From assembly GCA_030248135.1 (NCBI GenBank), contig JASANC010000316.1:124001-188000 (forward strand): 64,000 nucleotides of DNA, read 5' to 3'. Shown here one piece after another: positions 1 through 10,600 of this stretch. Positions within the stretch are counted from its first letter, which is position 1, and the number at the start of each line of letters is the position of its first letter. Below the pieces are notes generated by a model. The model searched no databases. It worked only from the letters and a program-made list of their open reading frames with translations, and had not been told where the DNA came from. The position numbers and the translations under genes were made by a program. This DNA comes from Theristus sp. LFF4_11. Its lineage: Eukaryota; Nematoda; Chromadorea; Monhysterida; Xyalidae.

Positions 1-469
1 ATAAAAATAGTGCAAGAAATTTATGTGAAATTTATGTGAACTGTACCCGTGCGACGGTGTGGGGTACTGATTTGCGCAGCCCTTAAAACCGGTGTGCAGC
101 CCGCAAGAACAAGCTTTGCTAGCTTTGCTTCATTACACCGGCTGCCTTGCAAACTGCAAAAAGGGCCAAATTCATTCAGAATGCTTTTTTGTACTGTTTT
201 TTATGGTTTCACACCAAAAGTTTTCTGATCTTAGGCGCATATTTATTGAAAAATTGTGAAATGGACTTTCGAAGTGAAGAAAAACTTTGAAAGCTACACC
301 GCAAAATACATCAAAACATTCACTGAAACGGCGAAAACAACGAATCGAAGCGGTATATAGTGTGTACTAAACAGCACGTACGGAGACAACACAGACAACA
401 GCACAAAACGATAAAACTGAACGACATTTAATGAACAAACACCTAGAGAGCTTCCCACCTGTCAACTAC

Positions 470-542
470 TATAGTGCAGTGGTAACATGTTGTGCCTGTC
501 AGCACAGAGGCCAAAGTTCGAAACCCGTCTTAGCCCAGTTTG
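470..542 (+). pseudogene. tRNA-Asp-like relic or SINE head
   Basis: A D-arm-like stretch (TATAGTGCAGTGGTAACATG) is followed by an anticodon-like hairpin (TGTGC, loop containing CTGTCA, GCACA) and a B-box-like AGTTCGAAACC. The spacing recalls tRNA-Asp(GTC). However, the anticodon loop is one base short, the T stem is mispaired and no good acceptor stem is visible. It is more likely a decayed tRNA or a SINE promoter than a working gene. Confidence 0.3.
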
Positions 543-734
543 TTTTTATCGTTTTTATCTGTTGGTTTCTTTCACAAACGCAGCACAATAAAACTTACTG
601 TATTCCTCAATTAATTTAATTTTACCACAATTAAATTCATTCCCTTTTTGGTCTGCATCTATCACAATTGAAAGCGCAGAAATTATGCAAATACGTTTTA
701 TTTTTCAGACAAGCCGCTGCGGCATTTGGGGTCC

Positions 735-1070
735 GGACATCAAAAGCCGCAGCGGCTGACGCAGCTTCATTTCTTCATTCATGATGAAGCTGGTCAGCGC
801 GCTTCAGCGCGCTTCAGCGCGCGCGTTCGTGAATGGACAAAAAACCTAAAAAGCCGCAGCGGCTGACGCAGCTTCACTTCAGGCCGCTTCATCATTCATG
901 ATGAAGCGCGTCAGCGCGCTTCAGCGCGCTTCAGCGCGCGCGTTCGTGAATGGGCAAAAAACCTAAAAAGCCGCAGCGGCTGACGCAGCTTCATTTCTTC
1001 ATTCATGATGAAGCTGGTCAACGCGCGTCAGCGCGCTTCAGCGCGCGCTTGCATGAATGGGCCTTTACTG
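735..1070 (+). repeat. GC-rich tandem array, three units of about 107-116 bp
   Basis: Three units each begin near AAAAGCCGCAGCGGCTGACG (about 742, 849 and 966) and run through a short palindrome (TTCATTCATGATGAA) into runs of GCGCGCTTCA and a closing GTGAATGG. The units are almost identical, so the array is recent. Related dispersed sequence occurs at 3545-3685 and 19755-19920. Open frames through it are by-products of the repeat. Confidence 0.8.
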
Positions 1071-2870
1071 ACAGCAGATCTGTGCAAGAAGGTCAAAAAC
1101 AAAACCAGTCAGAATGTTTTATCAAAATTATGTATTGCGTAAAGGGCAAGGGCGCACAACAATCCCGTTCAGCTGTGCTGCTTTTCCACACGTCATTCAA
1201 CATTACTCCGTCTCTTCAACGAAAAGATAGCATTGCAAAGAACAGTTTGCAGTTATGCTTATTGTAGAGTCCACGTTTTGCTGAACTCTGCAACGTTCTC
1301 CAAATACGGTATTGGTTTGCAGGAATGCTAATCTATTTTATATTCTTCAAAGCTAAACTATTTCTTTAGTCCATTTATACGTTGTGATTTCTTGTATTCT
1401 TCGTACTTCACATCCAGCAATAAACTATACCAAACGCATAAAAACGTCTTGGCTTGTTTGGTTGTGAACGTGCCACGTAGCTGTCGCCTCTCGCCTCAGT
1501 TGCAGAGGCGTCTGGGCGACATAGATTCAGCGCTCGTTCATTGAACTGGCCGCTTGGGGGACATAGGCGACCCCGTCCGTTTTATGAAATGATGACACTT
1601 ACTCGTTGAGTACGTTTTAGCCGTAACGTTTTAGCTTTGCCTGTGTTTCGTCGCCCACCAAACCGTGTAACCAATTGTAAACAAAGCCAACAATTGTAAC
1701 ACAAGTGACCAGAACGTTTTATTCTCACTAGTCACGAATCGTATAACAGCCATGAGTGACAGACACCGAAATCCGCATGATGTGAAGTTGGCCCCGCCTC
1801 TGAGTTACAAAGACAAGGAGGCTAGTGGCCCTCTTATGCGGTGTACTTGCTTGACTGTCTGCGGCCAGGCCGGAGGAGCTGACCGCGGAGCGTTACGGAT
1901 GCCCGAGCCGGAGGCTGGTGGCCGAGCAGGTTCCTCACACTATGACCGTTCAGGTTTTCGTCTTTTAAAAATGGTCTTTTTCGGTAATTCTATTTCATAT
2001 TGGCTTCAAAGAAAATTATCAAGAATATTTCTTGTACCTGCAATTTTTTTTTGTAAAGAGCGCAAAACGATTAGCCTTCCCTTTTAATAAAACTGCTTCG
2101 AACTATTCTTTGCAGTTGAATGCAACATAAAGTTGTCATTGTAGTCAAAGACTGTGTCGTTTCTAAAAACTTTTTTTGAGTTTAGACCATGAACTCTATA
2201 GAGTAAAGGGCAATTTGTTGTTGTAGAGTTTTTACAGCCCAAACTAAAGTTTGAATTGAGAAAACAAAGAAATTGAAACGCATTTTGGTAGAGTGCTGTT
2301 TTCTCACTGCCGGTGTCACGCAAAAAGATTTTAGATAAAATGTACTTGAAAATATTTTTTAATCACTCCAAATACAGGTTAGCTGCGTCAACATGAGTTG
2401 TGTCATGTCCAATAAAGTGACTGATTTCAAAATCGTGGCTAGGCCACTACTGTGTTATCGCGTATGAAAACCTGTCAAACAGAGATGACGTCATAGTGGT
2501 GTAACTTCTGTGGCAACATAAAAAAACAATTATGGGAACAAACGGAAAATCATTTGTAAGCTTCAAAAAAGCTAGCCGTCATAGCTAGAGTTCTAACCGT
2601 CAATTGTGTGGCTGGCTACAATCGCAATGATGCTAACAAGATTGAACCTGTTGAAGTGCAATTGAAGTGCACCGCTGTTCTGTGGGTGTTGCACACAGAA
2701 AAATGATCAAATCGTTTGTGGGAGAGACGTAAAACGTGCCGACAACGCTAAAATTTCAGTGGCCTGATATTTTAAACACTGAACAAAACCACCGATGAAA
2801 GAGAGAAAGCATCGGGCCTGGAACAAAAATCCACAATTTTGTTATACCAATTTGAACCGAGATCCCAAAG

Positions 2871-4617
2871 ATGAAGCAAAAGTGCGTGATCGCCGTTGCG
2901 CTGCTCGTGGCAATGCTTGCAAAGGAAACTGCCCAGTTAATTCCGAGTCCGGTCCTCACTGTGAGTTTCGTGCTTGAAGCGCGTCACATTGTAACAATGT
3001 AGCTAGCAATGTAGCTCCTCTTGTAATTTCACATACCTACATTATCGTGTTGTAGCATCGAAAATCTACGGTATAAAATTAACAGTTGAGCTCGTTCACC
3101 ATTTACTGTATTTATGCATTTTATGCTCTGTGAAAATGGTTTATTTGGGCTTTCGTTTGTGTTCCTAGGATGCCTAAGTGCCAAGTCCCCAGAGCTGCGT
3201 ATGACGCTGCCACTAAATACTTCTTCATGAATGCCCCTTAAACTCCATATCACCTTGATTTCCGTTGAAAAAAGAAAGCAACAAAAACTTATTTCTGATC
3301 AGGTTGCGGCGATTTACTGAAAAAAAATCCAGCGAATTTTTGTTTTTTTTGGAAACTCAAAACAAGATTTTTAAAATATCATGTGAACTTTTCGTATTTT
3401 AAAGTATTTTTAGGCCATATATGGGGAAAAATGGCGGATAGATGCGGTAATTGACGCGTTTCTCGGCCACCAAGGTCCCGGAGTTGTTGTTCGAGACACA
3501 GATTTGTTTTCCAAGTTTATAAATCAAGAAGTACAGCGCATTTTGCTTTGTGAATGAGCGTGCGCGGCGTGCTCGAAAATGTGAAGCGCCCTGAAGCTGC
3601 GCTGGTTTTTTTGCTTCATGAATGTGTGTAGCGAAGGGACGCCGTGTGAAGCGACGCGCGCGCTTCAACCCTCCATGAATAGAGCTGAAATTTACGACAA
3701 ATACTCTGGAAAAATTATTGTCCACCAACGTAAAATGATGTACTTTAGATTGTGGGTGTTTGGCTGGGCACAAACTTTAAAAAAAAATTGAAAAACATTT
3801 TTTTTGAAATTTCTTTGATTCAATTTGAAAAACTCTCTCGATGAGTTTGAAAATAGAACATCCAGTTATTGTCGTTGAAACTAATAAAAAATCATGGAAG
3901 TGCTTCAGTAAAGCTGCTAAAACTTTTCACCGCGTTCCGAAAACTGTTTTATTCAGAAGCAACTGGCTGTGCAACATTATTATTATTATAAAGTATTGTT
4001 TTATTAGAAAGCGGAATTTGCCAGAAAATTGTCAGGCCTGGTCGAAATGCATTTCGGTTGGCAGCCAAGCATTTCGGTTTGCTTCGACGTTTGCCAGGCA
4101 GAGGAGATTCAAAAAAAACATTCACGACAGGAACTCGCGTTCAAAAATTGTTTTCATATTTTTTTTAAATTTCACGGGGGCCTGAGTCACAATGATAAAA
4201 ACAGTGAGATCATCGAAACACCAAAGATCGAGAGTTCAGCTTAAATTCATATATTTTAAAATTTTAACTGCTTTCATATAGCAGTGATACAAAATAAAAG
4301 CATTTCCAGCTTTCTAGAGTACCTGTACCAAATTTCAGCCACATTCATTGATGTTAGGTGTGATCTCTAGGCAAATAAGAGTGTCCATAATTCTGGATCA
4401 CCCTGCATTTCACGCGAATTACACCCGCTTTGTTTCAGAGTCACTACGTCATCAAGGACCGTCGCATCCCAAAGAGCTCGGTGACTATGATCCCAGAGTG
4501 GAATCACCATACAGGAATATTGGACTTCCATTCAAACCTGTATTCGGTTGGAAGTACAGACCGTACCCACTATTCAAAAAGAAAAGTACAGAACGCCTGC
4601 GATATAGGAAGAAATAA
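2871..4617 (+). CDS. Possible small secreted peptide precursor, two exons
   Basis: I do not recognise this gene. Exon 1 (2871-2960) encodes a clear signal peptide: MKQKC, then a hydrophobic core (VIAVALLVAMLA), then KETAQ. It ends exactly at a GTGAGT donor in phase 0. The best partner is exon 2 (4441-4617), after an acceptor in TTTGTTTCAGAG. It encodes about 58 residues rich in Pro, Tyr, Arg and Lys, ending in a basic tail (RLRYRKK) before a stop. An alternative acceptor three bases upstream of that site would give a different reading frame. The total would be about 88 aa. A secreted peptide is inferred only from the signal sequence and small size. The intron is 1.5 kb and carries repeat relics, so the exon join is uncertain. 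Confidence 0.4.
3545..3690 (-). repeat. Dispersed GCGCGCTTCA-family repeat
   Basis: The reverse complement matches the copy at 19755-19920: ATTCATGGAGG, then GAAGCGCGC runs, then CTTCGCTACACA, TTCATGAAGC and an A-run. The tandem array at 742-1065 uses the same GCGCGCTTCA and CATGAATGG blocks. Confidence 0.6.
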
Positions 4618-4850
4618 GATTATAAAGTCGCTAACAGTTTGTTTAGTTGTTTCCACTCTTCCTGTTCATCAAGCAGTTTTTTAGTTCAATCAACCGAAAC
4701 AAACTGGTGACCATTTTGTTGGCCAAATTTTGTCAATGTGATGGAATGAAAACAGAAACGATTATTTTTTGAATGAGTTTTAACAACTTACCGCGGACTA
4801 AACACACAGTGTCAGTGTCACAACATCGCTGCCAAGCTACTGGAGACGTA

Positions 4851-4942
4851 AAGGTGCATTCATGAAGCTGTATTTAGTGACCGCGTAGCTATGTTTTAAC
4901 ACAGCTACGCGTCACTAAATACTGCTTCATGAATGTCGCTTA
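4851..4942. repeat. Hairpin MITE, family H1
   Basis: A near-perfect palindrome: GGTGCATTCATGAAG, TATTTAGTGACCGCG, TAGCTATG, a TTTTAA centre, then the inverted arm ending CTTCATGAATG. Sister copies are at 26560, 43764, 44633, 52800, 54037 and 62813, with a diverged one near 11975. Confidence 0.85.
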
Positions 4943-5898
4943 CCAGCATGCTCCCTGCATCGCGTACAAAAGCACCGCAAAAATTGCAGAAACTGCAAAA
5001 AAATGCCTGCAAAAATGAAAAAGCAAAAAAAACCGTGGCACAAATCTAATGCCATATCTGCCTGACTAAAGTCGTTGTGTGTCTCCCAACCCAAGCCATT
5101 CACGTTGGGAACCCTCTGAGTTTTCAGGTACTATTTTGCAGTGATTTTATACACTGCGGTGATCGCTTGATTCAGCGACTGCGATTCGATTGTGTCATTT
5201 TGAATCGATTTGAAATTGCACAGCAAACGCCCACTCAGCTTTTTGGCTGCTTTTCTTTTCGGGACATGGAAAGACGCTTGAAGAGGGGCACACGACGCGG
5301 CGGGGCATTTTAGCGTATTATTTGCCAAAAAAAATTGTATAAAGTGTAATTTTGTGGGTTGCTGGGACTGTGATTTGTTGTGAAATAAAATGCCAAAAAC
5401 GGGTATTACTGTTTGACGTTTGATGTTTGATGTGAAGAAGACGGAGTAATGAAAAATGATGTGTGGTAAAAAGCCGCACAGTTGACAAGCCGAGAACGGA
5501 GTTGTTTCGTCCAAATACACTGTATGCGGAAAAACCAATTGACACAGATTATATATTTTTTGTTTTTCTGGGATCGTAAAAAAACTGGTTCACGAAAAAA
5601 AAGGTTTTACCCATGCGAACCGTGTAGTCTTGATGAGTTCAAAAACGCCTGCTAGAAGCGCCTGTCATGAAAACACAATCAAAAACTCTGCTCGCAAGCG
5701 ATGAGACCATCGAACACAGAAAAGCGATTGATTTTCGACCGTCTTATCTACTGTGGCATTCCAGAAAACATATTTTACTGCACAAAAACTGCGCGGGTCA
5801 AGCAGGCTATCTTATTCCGCAAGTGTTCGAACCGAATGGACGTCATATTTGATCAAATATCCGCTTATTGATATTGTACAATTTCAAGCCGGTCTTTA

Positions 5899-5995
5899 TA
5901 CAGTCTAACTCAATAACATATCCAACCAGCTGATTGGTTGGTGGTCACAAACCAAATCATGACGAACTCAGCAATTCATGCTCAGAATGCGTTAG
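5899..5995. repeat. Half copy of palindromic MITE family H2
   Basis: Starts ACAGTCTAACTCAATAACAT and continues through CCAGCTGATTGGTTG, matching the left arm of the complete copy at 43065-43218. The right arm is not present in recognisable form. Confidence 0.6.
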
Positions 5996-6064
5996 ACTGA
6001 ACAATCTGGCACATTTGACTGGTTTGGCTAGGCAACGGTAATTTTTTGTATCCACATTTTCCAG

Positions 6065-7022
6065 ACGTTCCAGCATCCTGCCGCTCGCATTTCGGCCTAC
6101 TTGATCGGACTGCTGGCCGGGTATCAGTTGCACAAAGAAAACGACCGAATTCATTGCAATTCGGCTGAGGACACTCCGAATTTGAATGGCATCAGTGGCA
6201 CTGAGTCGGATGTCGAAACTGCCCGGTATTGCGGCGCAAACTCACTCCGAGCACAAATCGGAAGAGTTTGCACGGACGTTCTTTCGGGTAGTTTTACTCT
6301 GATTGCTGTTTCTTGTACTATCCATTTTTACTTACTCTACTTTGCATTTTCTCTACGATTTATGGAAAACGGCAACCAAAAAAGTGAAGAAACTTTTTGT
6401 CAGTGCTCAAAACGTTTTTTAACGTCACCGTAACACACCGTCGCATATTCTGGCCTCAGCCCCGGCGTCTTTCATTGACAATAACTTTCCAAAAATAACG
6501 CCATTCCCAGCGTTCTTACGTTTCAGAAAAAAACCACTCTCAACTTCCACCTTCATTTCACACTCCTTTCCAGACCACCGCACCAGTCTGCTCGCAATGT
6601 CGCTGATCATGCTCAGCACACTGTACACGCCATGCTACCAGCGTATCTGGGTGGATGCGTTCGCACGCACGTTGTTCACAGCGTTCGGTGCAGCCGCCAT
6701 CGTTCAGCTGGCAGCAACGACACAACCAGCCGATGGTCTCTGCAAGCGCGTGCTGCAGTGGACCGGCTGGCACTTGCTAGCACCGTTGACCTACACCGTC
6801 TATTTGACGCACTTCACGTCCGTGCACGTCGTTTGGATGTTGGCGTTTCGCGAGCGCTTTTCAGTGGACGCCTCTATGTTCAACTATGCCGGTTTCATGT
6901 GCGCCAGCGTCGTTTCGGCGTTCGTTCTCGGCTGCGCCGTCGCGGTGGGCGTGGAGATGCCGGTGACCAGGGTGTGGCTGTTCGTTGTGAGACGAGCGAA
7001 TGTGATTATAGTGGGAGACTAG
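6065..7022 (+). CDS. NRF-6-like membrane acyltransferase, C-terminal part only
   Basis: Two exons, 6065-6287 and 6574-7022, join in phase 1 and give 223 residues ending at TAG 7020-7022. The first exon contains RISAYLIGLLAGYQL, typical of the PYxxGLxxGY region of the nose-resistant-to-fluoxetine (NRF-6) branch of acyltransferase_3 proteins. It is followed by a polar loop. The second exon has several hydrophobic segments, including SLIMLSTLYTPCY, WHLLAPLTYTVYLTHFT and SAFVLGCAVAVGVEMPVTR, ordered as in that family. These are multi-pass membrane proteins thought to move acyl or lipid groups, and NRF-6 family proteins are often expanded in invertebrates. Only about the last third of a usual 600-700 aa protein is visible. 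The upstream exons are not in the preceding 6 kb, so this may be a fragment, a pseudogene or a gene with a very long intron. Confidence 0.75.
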
Positions 7023-7695
7023 TTTTGCTGCAGCATTTTTGATTGCGTGCAATGCGCATCTTCTATCCCATTTGCATCAATCAGCATTTCGCAGGTTTAA
7101 ACAAACATACTGTAGTAGGTATCTCGGCGAAGTGCACAAAATCGTGTTAGCAGTGTGATGTGCGCATGAATCTGTTTTGCGCTAGTAATTTTTTGCGCTA
7201 GTGCTGAAATAGTTGTCTGTTCAGCTCTGTTTAATTACAGAGTATATGAAAACAAAGCGGAACAGCTCATGAAATCAATCACGTTTACCTGAGCAATGCA
7301 TAATTTGAAACAATTTTGAGATGGCTAGACTGCTGTTGAAGCTAAATCACGGATCAATCATCCGACCCCCCAAATCACACTTGCAATGAACGCAAGGAAA
7401 ATGTAGACCACCACACAGAATTGGTATCAACGCAACAAAGCAATGAGCACAACATCATTTAGGAGGATGCATTTCCTGCAATTAGAATCTCGCATGCTGA
7501 TTGGCTGCGATATGACCAATCACCAATCATGACACCGCTTACAAATGCAGCCAGATCAGCCAGCTTGTCCAAGTATAAACTATACTACTATTGTTACCAC
7601 ACAAGATATGCGACATTACTCAACCCAAAAGCACCAAAAACCGGAATTTTCAGCAAAATTATCACAAATTTTGACGCTCGATTTCGAACATATTA
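7023..7695. other. Spacer between convergent gene ends
   Basis: Lies between the stop of the plus-strand acyltransferase and the stop of the minus-strand MCCC1. It is AT-rich, with a CCAATCA-type repeat scrap at about 7497-7535. No gene is seen. Confidence 0.5.
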
Positions 7696-10600
7696 TCACG
7701 CAGTAATCTCAGTCGTTTCGATGATTGGTTCTTTCGCATTTTCGTCCTCCACAAGTGTCACTAATTGCGCATCCTTTGGAACGTTGTCCCCCTGCTGGCA
7801 GTGAATGTGCCCCACCGTGCCACTGCGGTGCGCCCTGCACAAAAAACAAACTGGGTTGTCTTTGAAATTGTGGTTCCTTGGGGACACTAGAGGGACAGAG
7901 CGAAACTTAGAAGCGTCTTCCCACAGGCCACTTGCTCACATGGCGACGGCACTGCAATTTTTATCCACTCATACTCACTCCGAAACCACCACTCCAGAGA
8001 CACCTTCCGGTTTTTAAAATCGGTGGGATACTCCAATAAGTCGATGATGTGGCCATTTTGCATCTATTGCCAACGAACAAGTTGATCATTATAGCTTATT
8101 CATTCGAAATAACACCGTTCGAAATTAACTCGTTCGAAATCGAAATGGCACCATGCACGATTATGATCTCAAAACACGCCTCTTCTCATGATGTGCGACC
8201 ATCCAGACTCATGATAAAAAAAACACGTGACGTTATTTCAATTGGACACACTGATTGATTAGTTGGTGAATGGTGACACGTGATGCCTGCATTGACTCCG
8301 CCTCCACAGCAATGTCTGCATAGAATACATGCACCACGTATGGTCACCAACCAATCAGCAATCTGTACACAACCCACCTGATGACATACTCCATCTTCAT
8401 CGCGACCATCACCACCAGCGGCTCCCCACTCGCCACCGGTTGCCCCTCGTTCACCAGAATCTTCTCCACAACGCCGGGCATCGGCGCCACAGCGCCTCCA
8501 TGTCGGGCGTCGTCTCCACCTTGCAACTGTTGCATCCAAGCGGGCGGCGGCACTTCCAGCTCGACACGATCACCGAATCGCTCGTCGAAAATCGTCAGCG
8601 ACACTCGATTATTCTGGTTGTTCTCCAAAAACACGGCCGTCGCTTTCTGCAGGGTACCGTCGGACGACTGCAGTTCGAACGTCAGACAGTGAGCGTCTGC
8701 GTGCAACAGCGTGAAGCGAACGTTCACCGGTGCTGTGGATGTTGAGTCGTTGTCGAAATGCAACGTGTGCGTCCCATCGCGCTCGTGCTCCACCGTGACG
8801 GTGTGCCTGCGAGCGAGGGGAAAAGGTTTCGCAACGGTAGAAATGGTCGGTTTTTTAAACAGGATGACCGTGTTTTCACGGATTATGGCGCCGCAACATC
8901 CGCGAAACAAAAATGTCCCTCTCTCAATCCCGATTTTACTGTTGTAACCTTGCGTACCCCTCAGACGTTCTTTCTTCTTTTCCAGTGAAACAGATGACAG
9001 GTTCAAAGAAACATACTGTACGGAAGATGGAGTGCCAAAATCTTGTGTGTACCCACTAATTCGCTGTTTCAGCCAGGCATAACACCCGTCTGTGCTGGTC
9101 ATCATTTTTTGTTGGGCTGTGCAGCCCGCGCCTTGTCGTATGTACTGACGAGCCTGGGGGCAGCCGGTATACGCTTTCCAGGCGAAACAGCAAGTAACAG
9201 TGCTTGCACAAGTGTAATAACTTCCCTACATTTTCGGAAATAAATCACTTCCGTCTGCCACGAACCTCTCCATCTCAATCTCCGTTGGGTCACCCGCTTT
9301 CGGCCGACGCAAATCAAACTGCAACAATTGGCGATGCCTCAGATTGACGCGAAACGCGCCCAGTCTCGAGAACGGATCGTTCGGATTCGACGTGGTCGCC
9401 GCCATCTGCGTCAGATCCTCGCGCAACAGCACGGCGGCGGCCGCTTCGCACAACGCTAGCGCAGTTCGCTCCGGTGATTGGTCGCGTTTGAAGGTGACGT
9501 CATAGAGAGCGCGTTGGCGGTCAGGGATGAAGTCCGTGTAGACGGCGCCGGCGCGGAAATCGTCGTGGCCGAGAATCGCTCGCAGAAAGTCGACGTTCGT
9601 CTCGACGCCGACGACGCGCGTTGCGGCGAGCGCCTGAGAGAATTGGCGGGAAATTCAAATAGGGCACTCGATTTGGCGCCAGTTTTGTAAGCGCTCAGTG
9701 GTACAATAGTGCTACTTTTTTATATTATATTTATTTATTTATCTATTTATTTTTTCTTTATTTATACTGAGCGCCGAAATAACTTCATGATGCATTCAAC
9801 ACATTTTAATTTCCGTGCACAACGTTGAAGAGCGGAGATCAATAAGATCTGAATCAGTGTGCGTGAACAAAAAAAACGGAACTTTGACGTTTCGCGAACG
9901 TTGATGCCATCGGACAAAAATAGACTCAACAATGAACACAACACAACAATACACATGATCGCATCAACGTCAAACCTCTCGTGGCGAGAGTCGTGAGTGC
10001 CTTGCTTCCCGAATCCCGGGGCCCAAACCCGCCGCTCTCTTTTTCCTCCAATAAACCACCCGAGTTTCGTATCATCACGTTTATGAAAAGGCGGCAATGA
10101 ATGACGAGCCACGAGCCATTCGAGCCAGCAAAAACAAGCAAAAAAACCAACTGTCGCATGCTCACATTATCCATCCTCCGAAGTGCGGCCAATCGGTCGT
10201 CCGCCCAGACGACCAGTTTCGCAATCATTGGATCGTAGTGCACGGACACCTCATCGCCCTCCGTGACGCCCGTCTCCACGCGCAGCCATGACGCGTCGTC
10301 AGACACCGTCGATGCCCCTGGGAACCTGAACGCAAACATTTATACAGTCCAACTCTAAATTATAGGAAATCAGCTGATCGGTTGGTGATTACGGTATGCA
10401 TGCATGCTTTCTGTGCAATTGTGCTGCGCAATAATAAGCAGTAAAGACGACGACCCACATTTAGCTTTCCAAATCCAAGTGCACCCTAAAATGCTCAATA
10501 TGAACTGAACCGTACGAAAGATGAAGACCAACAAGGAATGTCTCATCATCCACTGTTCGTTGGCATTGAACCAACCTCAAAAAGTGCAGCGTGCCCGCAG

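Larger units (their letters stand above)
1..2870. other. Left-end spacer without a convincing gene
   Basis: I see no exon chain here. The stretch holds a tRNA-Asp-like relic near 470-540, a GC-rich tandem array at 742-1065, and AT-rich sequence. A GC-rich patch at about 1750-1960 has an open frame of 111 codons. No splice partners or family resemblance support it, so it is not called as a gene. Confidence 0.5.
4618..6064. other. Gene-poor spacer upstream of the acyltransferase exons
   Basis: This holds one hairpin element (4851-4942) and part of a CCAATCAGC-family element (about 5899-5991). I see no exon that could supply the missing N-terminal part of the acyltransferase gene that begins at 6065. 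Confidence 0.5.

Noticed and set aside
1752..2087. 111-codon open frame in a GC-rich patch
   Set aside because: No splice partners, no family resemblance and a poor composition; one alternative frame looks faintly like a secreted Cys-containing peptide but has a stop in its leader.
8344..9105. 253-codon minus-strand frame taken as one exon
   Set aside because: The MCCC1 exon starts at 8806 after a good acceptor; the upstream part of this frame is intron.
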